This document shows positions 47,521-56,436 of a stretch of 64,000 nt of DNA, piece after piece. A model generated the notes under the pieces. That model was given only the letters and a program-made list of their open reading frames with translations, made no database searches and was not told the origin of the DNA. The stretch is taken from positions 62,001 through 126,000 of the forward strand of contig JAUWMI010000002.1 of NCBI GenBank assembly GCA_030613245.1. Reading direction: 5' to 3'. The translations under genes and the position numbers were made by a program. Numbering within the stretch: position 1 is the stretch's first letter; each line of letters opens with the position of its first letter. Source of the stretch: Candidatus Sumerlaeota bacterium. GTDB taxonomy: Bacteria > Sumerlaeota > Sumerlaeia > MWCT01 > JAUWMI01.

Positions 47521-48483
47521 TCAGAGGAGATCAACGATCTGCTGAAAGTCGTCGGGCAGTGGCGCTTCAAACTGAAGTCGCTCTTTGCTATCAGGATGTA
47601 GAAAATGCAATTCCATGGCATGAAGCAGCTGGTGAGTGAGCCGGCGCACCCTGGCGATAAGATCAGGTTTGGAGTGGGGGAGTCTCGCAATGACCGACGT
47701 CGGTTTCATTCCATACTCCGGATCGCCAAGCACAGGATGCCCCAGGTGACTCATGTGAACGCGAATCTGATGTGTTCGTCCGGTTTTTAAAAAGATACGA
47801 AGCAGTGTAAGTCCCTCCGAGCGCTTCGCTACCTCGTATTCTGTTATCGCCATTCTTCCTTTTGTAAAGCTCACGCGCATTTTTTTTCGATGCTGGGTGT
47901 TGCGGCCAATTGGCAGTTCAATCGTGTCTTTGTCAGGGCCGACATTTCCGACAACTACCGCCATGTAGGTACGCCCCAGGGTGCGGTCGGCTAGCTGCTT
48001 TGCGAGAAAGCGATGAGCCTTGTCGGTTTTAGCTACAACCAACAGGCCTGAGGTACCTTTGTCGAGCCGATGAACGATCCCCGGCCGCTCTTTTCCTCCA
48101 ACGCTCGAGAGTGTTTTGCAGTGGTGGATAATGGCATTGACCAGCGTATTGTCTTTAATTCCCGCAGCAGGATGGACAACCATGTCCGCAGGCTTGTTTA
48201 CGACAAGGAGACAATCGTCTTCACATACAATATCCAGTGGCAGGGCCTGAGGTTTGGGCGTTAGTTCTTCGGCAGGCGGCAAGTAGACGGTGATTTCTTC
48301 TCCGCGGGTGACGATATGATTTGGCTTGACTCGTCTTGCATTGGCGAGGACTCCTCCTTGCTTGATCAGCTTCTGAAAGAATGTGCGAGAATGCTCAGGG
48401 TGCAAGTGAGTGAGATACAAATCGAGACGCGTATTGTGCGCCTCCGCGTCGACGTATAACTTTATCTTTCTGCTTTCAGCCAT
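47521..48483 (-). CDS. rluD: RluA/RluD-family 23S rRNA pseudouridine synthase
   Basis: 320 residues. An S4 RNA-binding domain (about 14-75: RLDLYLTHLHPEHSRTFFQKLI) precedes the synthase domain with the catalytic motif GIVHRLDKGTSGLLVVAKT (Asp nucleophile), LADRTLGRTYMAVV and TGRTHQIRVHMSHLGHPVLGDPEYG. RluD modifies U1911, 1915 and 1917 in helix 69; the exact site here is inferred, and the symbol marks the closest subfamily. It stands 48 bases downstream of lpdA on the same strand. Confidence 0.9.
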   Translation of the reverse strand: MAESRKIKLYVDAEAHNTRLDLYLTHLHPEHSRTFFQKLIKQGGVLANARRVKPNHIVTRGEEITVYLPPAEELTPKPQALPLDIVCEDDCLLVVNKPADMVVHPAAGIKDNTLVNAIIHHCKTLSSVGGKERPGIVHRLDKGTSGLLVVAKTDKAHRFLAKQLADRTLGRTYMAVVVGNVGPDKDTIELPIGRNTQHRKKMRVSFTKGRMAITEYEVAKRSEGLTLLRIFLKTGRTHQIRVHMSHLGHPVLGDPEYGMKPTSVIARLPHSKPDLIARVRRLTHQLLHAMELHFLHPDSKERLQFEAPLPDDFQQIVDLL

Positions 48484-48531
48484 AAATCTTCTTTTTATGC
48501 CATCTCGCCGTGCGTTCTGGATCGCAGGTCT

Positions 48532-49929
48532 CTATGAATGAATGCTCATCCCATGAACAGCCTCGAACGCCTCGAGCAGGACTTCAGAATAGGTAGGATG
48601 AGCATGGATTGCGGCGATCAGCGCTGAGCAGGGCAAATTATTCTGCATGGCGACACACGCTTCATGGATCATTTCCGGCGCACCATGACCGAAGATGTGA
48701 ACGCCCAGAATCTTATCGTGCTTCTTGTCTGAAACGACTTTTATCACACCCTCGGGCACGCCTTCGGCCAGGGCTTTCCCCAGGGCTCGATAGTAGAACT
48801 TCCCAACGTTCGCTTCAATGTTTTTCTTGGTGGCCAGGCGTTCCGACAGGCCGACAAAGGCAACTGGAGGATCTGTGAATATACACGATGGGACGACGTC
48901 GAAATTGGTAGGCGCAGAGCGGCCCAGAGCCATCTCGACCGCGACAATACCTTGTTTCGATGCCACATGAGCAAGCTGCCATTTTCCTGTGATGTCGCCA
49001 ATCGCCATCACACTCCGGACATTCGTCTCCATTCGCTCGTTCACGAGAATCTCGCCTTTTGTCCCGCACTCAACACCGAGCTCGTGAAGACCGAGATTTT
49101 GAGTATTTAAGCTGCGGCCGATGGAAACAATTGCCTTTTCTGCGCCATAGGTTTGTCCGTTATCCAACGTTGCAACCACACCGCCGGTTTCTGGGTCGCT
49201 TGTCAGAGATTGGATGTTTGCCTTTGTAACAACAGTGATGCCGCGCTTCTTGAAATGTGCCTGAAGCTGTTTTATGATCAGCTCATCGAGCGTCGTAAGA
49301 CCAAGCAGAGTGGGCAGCGCTTCGAGGAGCGTAATCTTAACTCCCGCGCCACTGAATAGCGATGCGAATTCGCACCCGATTACTCCGCCCCCTACGATAA
49401 TCAGCGATTCGGGGAGTTGCTCCAGATTCAGGGTCTCAGTACTTGTCAGAATTGTCGTACGGTCAATTGAGAATGCCGGTATAAGAGATGGTTCAGCCCC
49501 TGTGGCGATAATAATGCGTTCACCGCGGACTTCTGTCTCATTTCCCTGTTCGTCAGTGACCAGCACGCGGCTGTGATCGAGCAATCGCGCGGTTCCTGAT
49601 TTTAGCACAACATTGTTCTTTTTAAACAGGTAGTGGACGCCCTTCTCGAGCTGGCTGACAATGGCGTTTTTGCGTTGCATGCAGCTAGACCAGTCAAGCG
49701 TGACGCCATCCACGCGAACGCCGAAGTCTTCGGATGAAGCGGCGTTTCTGTAGCGGGCAACGCTGGCAATCAGGGCTTTCGACGGAATGCAGCCACGATG
49801 CAAACAGGTTCCTCCTACCTTATCTCGTTCGATCACACACACGCGGGATTTTAGCTGTGCGGCCCGAATGGCTCCCACGTAGCCGCCAGGTCCCGCCCCA
49901 ATGAAAATAAAGTCATAGCGATCGGTCAT
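48532..49929 (-). CDS. lpdA: Dihydrolipoyl dehydrogenase
   Basis: 465 residues. FAD enzyme re-oxidising dihydrolipoamide in 2-oxoacid dehydrogenase or glycine cleavage complexes. FAD site FIFIGAGPGGYVGAIRAAQ, redox-active cysteines in GGTCLHRGCIPSKAL, NAD site IIVGGGVIGCEFASLF, MAIGDITGKWQLAHVAS, and the His-Glu pair in IHAHPTYSEVLLEAF. AAAGGAAT precedes the ATG. No other complex components (E1, E2, gcv genes) lie nearby, so the partner complex is elsewhere. Confidence 0.95.
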   Translation of the reverse strand: MTDRYDFIFIGAGPGGYVGAIRAAQLKSRVCVIERDKVGGTCLHRGCIPSKALIASVARYRNAASSEDFGVRVDGVTLDWSSCMQRKNAIVSQLEKGVHYLFKKNNVVLKSGTARLLDHSRVLVTDEQGNETEVRGERIIIATGAEPSLIPAFSIDRTTILTSTETLNLEQLPESLIIVGGGVIGCEFASLFSGAGVKITLLEALPTLLGLTTLDELIIKQLQAHFKKRGITVVTKANIQSLTSDPETGGVVATLDNGQTYGAEKAIVSIGRSLNTQNLGLHELGVECGTKGEILVNERMETNVRSVMAIGDITGKWQLAHVASKQGIVAVEMALGRSAPTNFDVVPSCIFTDPPVAFVGLSERLATKKNIEANVGKFYYRALGKALAEGVPEGVIKVVSDKKHDKILGVHIFGHGAPEMIHEACVAMQNNLPCSALIAAIHAHPTYSEVLLEAFEAVHGMSIHS

Positions 49930-50326
49930 GTCTTATTCCTTTGATGAGGTATGAGGCCTTGCCGCAACGGGCAAATAACTTCCCTCCTACGCACAGGTGG
50001 TTTATCGTGCATTCATTCATGGGACAGACACAGATGATCTTGGCGGCGAAAAAGACTATCTGTCAAGTGTGATCAGTTTGAATGATGCAATGGGCCAGCC
50101 ACATGCTGGTTTGGCCGTGGAAAAAATGCGTTTCGACATAAATATATTGCATGATGTAGGGGCAGACCCGTGTGTCTGCCCTTAAAAGGCGAACACATAG
50201 GTTCGCCCCTACAGGTCTTCATCCGCCTATTCATATGCGTAACACAATTTGTGAAATAGACCTCCTTTGATGACTGCGAGTGCCCTTCATGAACTCGTCG
50301 GACCACCAGCAGCAGAAAGGATCGAA
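49930..50326. other. Intergenic region with compound palindrome
   Basis: 397 bases between lpdA and the cyclase gene, both on the minus strand. The only structure I see is the compound GTAGGGGC repeat at 50156-50212. No credible ORF; the weak 62-codon plus-strand frame ends inside the repeat and has no ribosome binding site. Confidence 0.5.
50156..50212. repeat. Compound GTAGGGGC repeat (two hairpins)
   Basis: The 57 bases begin GTAGGGG and end CCCCTAC. Inside are two separate stems: GGGCAGAC/GTCTGCCC (50160-50181) and GGCGAAC/GTTCGCC (50188-50207). It looks like two copies fused head to tail, sharing one pair of outer ends. Confidence 0.85.
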
Positions 50327-52513
50327 TCACGAATACCGAACTTCGTAGACATCCACACTTGTTGTTTTCCCTTTAAGTTTCACCTTAGGGAGTTTGAAGA
50401 AAGATATGCCTTGCGATTCAAAAGCTGTGGATTGAGTTTTCACGGCCTGCTGAAAGGTTTGTTCACCAACAAGAATCTGGTCTTCTGCGGCAATTCCTTG
50501 CAGCCGCTCGGCGATATTGACGCTATCGCCAATGGCGGTGTATTCAAATCGTGTTGCAGCACCACCCACAGTCCCGACCATTACTTCGCCGCTGTTAATG
50601 CCGATGCCAGTCTTCAGGGTGACATTCAATTCGCGCATCAGAGTCAGGGCATTAAGCCGGTCTGTTGAGTGCTGAATTTCCACGGCAGCCTGAATCGCTC
50701 TCGCTTCGTCTGCGTCCCCGCTAATTGGTGCACCAAAGAGAGCCATCACAGCATCGCCCATGAACTTATTGATTTGTCCTCCGTGCTTCAGAATAATGCC
50801 TGACACCGTATCGTAATAGGCATTGAGGACCTGAACGATTTGGTCGGCGCTCAGTCGCTCCGACAAGCCGGTGAACTGACGAATATCAACGAAGAGTATG
50901 GTGACGCGCTTCTTTGTGCCCCAGATGGCTTCGCTGTCTGGTTGCTTGAGAATCTCCTCCCCAATTTCTGGCGAAACGGTTTTCAAAAAGATATTTCGCA
51001 CTTTGCGCCGATCTTTCTCTTTGACCCCTATCGTATAAGTAATAATGAAGACGTAGCCAAGCAGCATAGCCATGAGCGGTCGGATAATTGGCAGTACCAC
51101 TGAGGTGCTAGTAAAGAACACAACGCAGAATATTGAGTAGCCAAGTGCGAAGGCCAGCAAGATTAGCGAGGCCTTTTTATAATCCATAAATAAAAAGAGC
51201 AAGCCAAGAACCAGAGCACAGCCCATGACGATTGATCTTGAGGCACCAGAGGGGAGTAAGACCACATAATCGTCGTGAAGAATATTATGCAAGACGTTGG
51301 CATGGATGCCAACCATGGGAAAACCCGGCTGCAGGGGTATCGGTTGGGTGTCAGTCCCTCCCACGTTGTTCTCGCCAATGATCACAATGCTATCAGCGAA
51401 AACTGAGGGTTTGATTTTCGTCGGGAACTGGTCGCGGTATTTCGCATAGTGGATGAGAGACTGGAGAGTATAGGAGCGCTCAATAAACGACTCGCTTTCG
51501 CGAAAATTAACGTAGATATTACCGCGAAGGTCAATAGGGATACGCTTCGTCCCTTTAGCATTTCGGGTCGGGTGGAATTCGATCGCATCGCCAAAGCGGA
51601 TGCTAAGATCCTGCAGCTCAACTCCGTAGTAGTCGCAGATATAGACGAGATCAATGTGCGGATAGAGCTTTCCCTGGTATTCATAAACCAGTGGGATGCG
51701 GCGAAGCACGTCTTCATCGCCCTTCTCCACGTTAATAAATCCCAGCCCCGCGGCATTAATCGCCAGGAATTCCGATGGCAATACCACATGTTTGGCCCTG
51801 TACGGATTGGCGTTCTTAGACTGAGGAAGGTCCATAGCATAATGGCGATTCAAGAAGGCCTCGGCAAGCAGGTCGAGTTGAAAAGGAATTCTGAATAGTT
51901 TTACATCAATTTCCTCAAGCTTTGCTTCGTCAGGGGGAGCCTCTGCTTCTGCGCGCACCTGCTCCAGCTTGGTTTTTTCCTCATTCAAGTGTTCAATGCA
52001 CTGTTTGATCTCGTCGCTCGATAACGTCCGCAGCTCCTGCTTGAATTGAGCAACATCATGGAACCCAATCTCATCGGCGAGCTCATCGAGTGGCAGGGGC
52101 TCGCTAAGAAATTTGTAGCTGAGATAAGTTGACAGCTCCTGAAATTTAAAGGCGATCAGGCTATCCTTCGGTCGCGGGTACTCAAAGAGAAGGTCGAAGA
52201 TTACCACCCGAACCTTCAACCGCTGCAGGGCTTGCAATACTAGCTGGTATGCTTCGCGTGTAAACAGGCGCTCGCCGAATAGTAAATGGTCAAGATTCGT
52301 AACACCCACAAGCAGGATTTTTGGATCAATGGGCTGAACCGGACGAAGCCGCATACGCACATCGTATGAAGCCCATTCCATACTTGTGAGAAACTCGTTC
52401 AGCCGATGATGGGGAAGGGGAATTATGGAAAGTAGGGCAGCGAAGAAGGCCAGCAGAAGCGTGAGTACTCGCGGTGTCAACTCACGAAGTCTCGGCGTGC
52501 CGGCTATAGCCAC
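50327..52513 (-). CDS. CHASE2-domain class III adenylate/guanylate cyclase
   Basis: 728 residues from GTG 52513, with AAAGGAGA eight bases upstream. An N-terminal membrane helix (about 15-35), a periplasmic CHASE2 sensor domain (about 40-390, with an inserted Glu-rich helical stretch near 160-200), three membrane helices (about 400-465), and a cyclase domain (about 495-690). The cyclase has both metal Asp residues (TILFVDIRQFTG and FMGDAVMALFGAP) and YTAIGDSVNIAERL with the Asp that favours adenine. It should make cyclic AMP in response to an envelope signal. It lies 14 bases after the FecR-type gene, forming an operon; pairing of FecR and CHASE2 cyclase genes is known in other bacteria. Confidence 0.93.
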   Translation of the reverse strand: MAIAGTPRLRELTPRVLTLLLAFFAALLSIIPLPHHRLNEFLTSMEWASYDVRMRLRPVQPIDPKILLVGVTNLDHLLFGERLFTREAYQLVLQALQRLKVRVVIFDLLFEYPRPKDSLIAFKFQELSTYLSYKFLSEPLPLDELADEIGFHDVAQFKQELRTLSSDEIKQCIEHLNEEKTKLEQVRAEAEAPPDEAKLEEIDVKLFRIPFQLDLLAEAFLNRHYAMDLPQSKNANPYRAKHVVLPSEFLAINAAGLGFINVEKGDEDVLRRIPLVYEYQGKLYPHIDLVYICDYYGVELQDLSIRFGDAIEFHPTRNAKGTKRIPIDLRGNIYVNFRESESFIERSYTLQSLIHYAKYRDQFPTKIKPSVFADSIVIIGENNVGGTDTQPIPLQPGFPMVGIHANVLHNILHDDYVVLLPSGASRSIVMGCALVLGLLFLFMDYKKASLILLAFALGYSIFCVVFFTSTSVVLPIIRPLMAMLLGYVFIITYTIGVKEKDRRKVRNIFLKTVSPEIGEEILKQPDSEAIWGTKKRVTILFVDIRQFTGLSERLSADQIVQVLNAYYDTVSGIILKHGGQINKFMGDAVMALFGAPISGDADEARAIQAAVEIQHSTDRLNALTLMRELNVTLKTGIGINSGEVMVGTVGGAATRFEYTAIGDSVNIAERLQGIAAEDQILVGEQTFQQAVKTQSTAFESQGISFFKLPKVKLKGKTTSVDVYEVRYS

Positions 52514-52527
52514 ACTCGGCGTCTCCT

Positions 52528-54084
52528 TTAGCGTGTGACAGTGAAGTAAAGAATCAGAACTTTGATGTCATCCGTGGCCGGGCTCCCTTTGCTGTGAATT
52601 TTGTCCGGTCCGGGACTGATCAGCTCTCCATATACGTTTCCTGTCGCTGCACTCTGCTTTTTCTCGTAAGTGATTGTTGAACCCCAACGGTCAGTGAGAA
52701 GATCTGCAGAGGCAAGATACGGCCCATTCCAGTTCTGAATGTCGGGGTTTTGCAAGAGCACCTGAAAGCCTTCGTCAGTTGATGGGATATGGCCGGTGTC
52801 TTTGTAAAACTGGATAAAGGCATCGCGAAACTGAAAGAGCTTGTCAGCTTCACGATTGTAGAGGATGCGCTGATTCGCTTCGTTCATCATACGGTCGTAG
52901 CGTTTCCCGTCCTCAGCGACGAGCCGGGCTATGGCATCAATCTGTTGTCCACCAAAGACGAACCGCGATGCAATCTGGTTATGCACTTCCAATGCCCATT
53001 CATCCCACTCATCCCATTCTTCTCGCTCCTCTGGATCAACTGCTGCGGGTTGCGATAGCTGCCCTTCCTGGTCAACAGTGATAAAACTATTTGTCGCAAC
53101 AGTAATCTGCTCTTGCGTTTTTTCGCTGACAGTGAGCACCTCGCCCTCAAACACCGCGACGCGCGATCCTTCAGTCGGTGCAGTGCTGACTTTGAACAGG
53201 GTGCCGCGTACTCCGGCCACAAGATCCGGCGTCTTGACAGTGTAGTTCACTGCTCCTCCGCCTGGCGTGACATTGTTCCAGACGCGCCCTCCTGTTAGTT
53301 CGATGGTGATCTGCGTGCCTTCGCGGTTTAGAGTTACAATGATCAGATGAGAGCTAGGCGGGAGTCGCAGTTCGCCACGGCCGCGTAATCGAATTTTGGT
53401 TTTTCCCTCGCCCGTATAGATTTCATCGCCTACTTTCAACTGCATTCCTTCTTTAGCGGCTTCCCATCCTTGCCCACGGCGTCTGACCTTGACCGACTTA
53501 ACGACGTCAAACAGTACAGCATCGAAGCCGGCTTCTATAGTCGGCCGTTCGGGTGTCGGCAGTGGGGGCATATCTAACGTTGATGACACGGGGCTTGGTG
53601 TAGGGCCTATGGGCGATGCCACTGTCTCTGCGGATGCCTCCTCTGACGCTGAGAGATTGCCTGTTATAACAGAGAGCGGGGCAAGATCCCCAGACGACGG
53701 CTGAGGCTTGGGCGGCACCGCGGTATCTTGCATTGCCAGGTTCACTGATGGCAATGGCGGGGTTGCAGAAGGGACCACGGAGGATGAGGCTGTCGGAGAT
53801 AGACTCGGTGTTGCTGCTGGGTGTGGCTCACTCGTATAGATGATTTTTTTTAAATTGGCCTTGTCAAACACCAATGCTCCATACTCTTCGGTCTCGATCT
53901 CAATTCTATGGTCGTCCTCGTCAGTAATGGTCCCTGAAATTATCCGGCCGTCCACGTGGTGGATTTCGTCGCCGCCGGCTGGACAAACAAAAAGGCCCCA
54001 CAGAAACCCCACTAGCAGCCTCAATAATAGCCGATGCAACATGTATTTTGTCATACGTTTCGTATGTTTCATCTTACGAACCAT
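52528..54084 (-). CDS. FecR-domain protein fused to GspG-like pseudopilin C-terminal domain
   Basis: 518 residues. A signal peptide (hydrophobic core about 17-35), a short beta module (about 40-85, VDGRIISGTITDED), and a Ser/Pro-rich linker (85-190). The FecR-type domain follows (about 195-335: MQLKVGDEIYTGEGKTKI, GGRVWN, DLVAGVRGTLFKV). The last 100 residues resemble the periplasmic half of GspG major pseudopilins (FYKDTGHIPSTDEGFQVLLQNP, WNGPYLASADLLTDRWGS, LISPGPDKI), but without the N-terminal pilin helix. FecR domains usually sense or bind in the periplasm. It is co-transcribed with the CHASE2 cyclase downstream. Several ATG codons near the start leave its exact position open. Confidence 0.82.
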   Translation of the reverse strand: MVRKMKHTKRMTKYMLHRLLLRLLVGFLWGLFVCPAGGDEIHHVDGRIISGTITDEDDHRIEIETEEYGALVFDKANLKKIIYTSEPHPAATPSLSPTASSSVVPSATPPLPSVNLAMQDTAVPPKPQPSSGDLAPLSVITGNLSASEEASAETVASPIGPTPSPVSSTLDMPPLPTPERPTIEAGFDAVLFDVVKSVKVRRRGQGWEAAKEGMQLKVGDEIYTGEGKTKIRLRGRGELRLPPSSHLIIVTLNREGTQITIELTGGRVWNNVTPGGGAVNYTVKTPDLVAGVRGTLFKVSTAPTEGSRVAVFEGEVLTVSEKTQEQITVATNSFITVDQEGQLSQPAAVDPEEREEWDEWDEWALEVHNQIASRFVFGGQQIDAIARLVAEDGKRYDRMMNEANQRILYNREADKLFQFRDAFIQFYKDTGHIPSTDEGFQVLLQNPDIQNWNGPYLASADLLTDRWGSTITYEKKQSAATGNVYGELISPGPDKIHSKGSPATDDIKVLILYFTVTR

Positions 54085-54149
54085 CTTTTAAACCAAGCAC
54101 TAGAAAATCATATAGTTGCGTAAAGTTGAGTGTCAACACAAAAGAGACA

Positions 54150-54190
54150 AAAGCCGGAGCGAACCCCGTTAGGGAATTCACCCCGGCTTT
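54150..54190 (-). terminator. Possible Rho-independent terminator after fba
   Basis: On the minus strand AAAGCCGG (54190-54183) pairs with CCGGCTTT (54157-54150) around a further partly paired core, followed by TGTCTCTTTTG. It lies 46 bases after the fba stop. The T-run is interrupted, so confidence is moderate. Confidence 0.6.
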
Positions 54191-54235
54191 CGTTGAGGGG
54201 GGATTAGGGATTTTCTTTTTTACGAACCGTGCGGC

Positions 54236-55162
54236 TTACGCTTTGCCCGCACAACCGAGAAGCCGCATCTTATGGCGAACCATATTCTTAATCGCCTCGC
54301 GTGCTGGCCCAAGGTATTTTCGTGGATCGAAGACCTCCGGCTGAGTTACAAGAATCTCTCGAATTGACGCTGTAATGGCCAGCCGGATGTCGGTGTCAAT
54401 ATTAACCTTACAGACGTTGGTCTTCACCGCCCGAGCAATCATCTCCTCCGGGACGCCTCTGGAGTTGCCCAGATGGCCGCCATACTTATTACACTTGTCA
54501 ACAAACTCTTTTAGGACACTCGAGGCGCCGTGCAGCACGAGCGGGTAATTGGGGAGCAAATGTTCGATCTTGTTCAGCCGCTCGAAGTCCAGCATTGCCT
54601 CCCCCTTGAACTTATAAGCACCGTGACTTGTTCCAATTGCCACTGCCAGGGAATTACACCCGGTTCGCTCAACAAACTCCTTCGCCTGCTCGGGCACCGT
54701 GAAAATGGCATCTTTCTCTTCGACGGAAATATTGTCTTCAATACCCGCCAGCCGTCCCAGTTCTGCCTCGACAACTACTCCTCGTTCGTGTGCGTAATCA
54801 ACCACCTTTTTGGTCAGAGCAACATTTTCCTCAAATGGCATCTTCGAACCATCAACCATGACCGAGGTAAAGCCTTGATCCACACACGCCTTGCACGTCT
54901 CAAAATCCTCGCCATGGTCAAGATGCAAAACTACCGGGAGATCTGCTGTTGCTAAAGCCGCCTCCACGAGCTTCATGAGATACTCAGGTCGTGCATATTT
55001 TCGGCCGCCTGCAGAGAACTGTAAGAAGAGAGGTGCACGCTCCTCGGCTGCTGCGTCAACAATACCCTGGATGATTTCCATGTTGTTGACATTAAAGGCC
55101 CCAAGTGCATACCCTTGTTTTAAGGCCTTTTCAAATAGATCTTTCGATGTAGCTAGTGGCAT
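54236..55162 (-). CDS. fba: Class II fructose-bisphosphate aldolase
   Basis: 308 residues. Zinc-dependent cleavage of fructose 1,6-bisphosphate (glycolysis and gluconeogenesis); related members use tagatose bisphosphate. Zinc-binding His residues in VVLHLDHGEDFE and AIGTSHGAYKF and LVLHGASSVLKEF, the catalytic Asp in the LDHG motif, and phosphate-binding NVCKVNIDTDIRLA are seen. Length fits the class IIA/IIB border. A sigma-70-type promoter (55336-55308) lies about 145 bases upstream. The symbol is by family; strict substrate preference is not decided. Confidence 0.94.
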   Translation of the reverse strand: MPLATSKDLFEKALKQGYALGAFNVNNMEIIQGIVDAAAEERAPLFLQFSAGGRKYARPEYLMKLVEAALATADLPVVLHLDHGEDFETCKACVDQGFTSVMVDGSKMPFEENVALTKKVVDYAHERGVVVEAELGRLAGIEDNISVEEKDAIFTVPEQAKEFVERTGCNSLAVAIGTSHGAYKFKGEAMLDFERLNKIEHLLPNYPLVLHGASSVLKEFVDKCNKYGGHLGNSRGVPEEMIARAVKTNVCKVNIDTDIRLAITASIREILVTQPEVFDPRKYLGPAREAIKNMVRHKMRLLGCAGKA

Positions 55163-55307
55163 TATCTAATATGTCGAGAGAAAAAGATTTTCAAAAAAAC
55201 TATTAAAAGCTGGGCTATATATCCTTTGGATTAAGGAACTTCTATCAAATTAGCCAACTAACCGTTTAAACCGCTTTTCCCTCTTTCTCGCTGAAAAATT
55301 CACTGTG

Positions 55308-55336
55308 TTTCTAGAGAATTCACTTTTGCTTGTCAA
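55308..55336 (-). promoter_or_regulatory. Sigma-70-type promoter upstream of fba
   Basis: On the minus strand TTGACA (55336-55331, six of six) is followed after 17 bases by TAGAAA (55313-55308, four of six). It points toward fba with a leader of about 140 bases. Confidence 0.6.
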
Positions 55337-55459
55337 GGAGAAATTTAAAAATACTTAAGTCGCTGGTCAACATGCGTCATCGTTTTGCCTCTTTTTGCGT
55401 CTTTTGTTATATAAGACTTTTTTCTCGAAAAGTAGGGAACTTTGCCGGAGCATCCAGCA

Positions 55460-55675
55460 GTGAAGGGATTTACTCTGATTGAGTTTCTGGTGGTAATCCC
55501 CGTGATTCTCCTGCTTGGTGCTATCTGCATTCCAGGGTATCGGCACTGCCTGATCCGGGCAAAAGTTGTTGCGGGCAAACCACTTAGCAAGTCGGAGCAT
55601 CTATTTGTGATCAAACATTATCCGAATCTTGCCGCCACATTCGGAATCTCAATCAGGGAAGACCAAGAGGAATAG
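55460..55675 (+). CDS. Short type IV pilin/pseudopilin-like protein
   Basis: 72 residues from GTG 55460 (TTG 55442 is an alternative). A prepilin peptidase site is clear: MKG-FTLIEFLVVIPVILLLGA, with the Gly-Phe cleavage position and Glu at +5. The rest (about 45 residues after the helix) is too short for a normal pilin globular domain and matches nothing I know. It may be a minor pseudopilin, an assembly peptide, or a truncated gene. No other pilus or secretion genes adjoin it, although GspG-like halves occur in two other genes of the window. Confidence 0.6.
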   Translation: MKGFTLIEFLVVIPVILLLGAICIPGYRHCLIRAKVVAGKPLSKSEHLFVIKHYPNLAATFGISIREDQEE

Positions 55676-55752
55676 CCGGGCTCCCAGCGATTCCGTGGCT
55701 TCGCCAGTTTTCCCTGTAGTGCACCTGGCTCATGGCAGTTTGCCCATTTATG

Positions 55753-56205
55753 TTACTGCTGCAAGGGAGTCTCGCCAGCGGCGGGTGAATTCTCTGTGTA
55801 TCTGATGGCTGTCCCGCGAAGGAAATACAAATTGTATTTTCCTTGTTTCCAAGCAGGAAATGGGACGCGATCATCTATAGCGTAGCCTTGTGCCTTTTTC
55901 GTGAGTAGGCGTATGTCCTGGACCGCATCCGCGCCAAGTTTGCGTGCAAGGCGTTTCAGCTCCTCCAGCTGTTTGGCCTTTGTCTTTTCGTCTTTCGATG
56001 TGTTGCCCCTGGATTGAATGATGGCCACCTCTATGTGATGCCGACTAACTGTACCCACGTATAGGTCAATGGGTGCGGAGTTTGGCTTCGGAGGGAAGTG
56101 GGTAGTGGTCAGTCGCTTCAGTGAAGGAGTGTGGCAGGCCAGAGCGGCAAGAAGTATAATTGCCAGCGCTACAGCCGCACCAGACGATTTGCGGATTTCC
56201 TTCAC
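55753..56205 (-). CDS. Hypothetical lipoprotein
   Basis: 150 residues from GTG 56205 (spacing to AAAAGG is best there; another GTG lies at 56211). A signal peptide with lipobox (IILLAALAC) predicts lipid anchoring. The middle contains LEELKRLARKLGADAVQDIRLL, an ALGADAV-type helix-strand turn seen in RcsF/YbjQ-like small envelope proteins; this link is weak. The C-terminus is AWKQGKYNLYFLRGTAIRY. Function unknown. It stands alone, convergent with the short pilin gene. Confidence 0.65.
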   Translation of the reverse strand: MKEIRKSSGAAVALAIILLAALACHTPSLKRLTTTHFPPKPNSAPIDLYVGTVSRHHIEVAIIQSRGNTSKDEKTKAKQLEELKRLARKLGADAVQDIRLLTKKAQGYAIDDRVPFPAWKQGKYNLYFLRGTAIRYTENSPAAGETPLQQ

Positions 56206-56436
56206 ACACACACCTTTTAAACGAATATCTTCATTTCTATAAGAACCTCAAACTTCTGTCAATACTCAATGCATGGCTGCGCCAAAGGTAAATGGCGTCG
56301 CGCATAATTTCCTTGATAAGACCCCCGAGATACACTATCGTTTTTTCTTAGTTGTAGCGCAATCCGAGAAAGACATCCAGGTTGCCACTGGCAGGTTTAT
56401 GTGCCTGGAGCGCATTCAAGTGAGGCTAGCGTAGCG

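Noticed and set aside
49997-50185. 62-codon frame on the plus strand
   Set aside because: No ribosome binding site, ends inside a palindromic repeat, no recognisable sequence.
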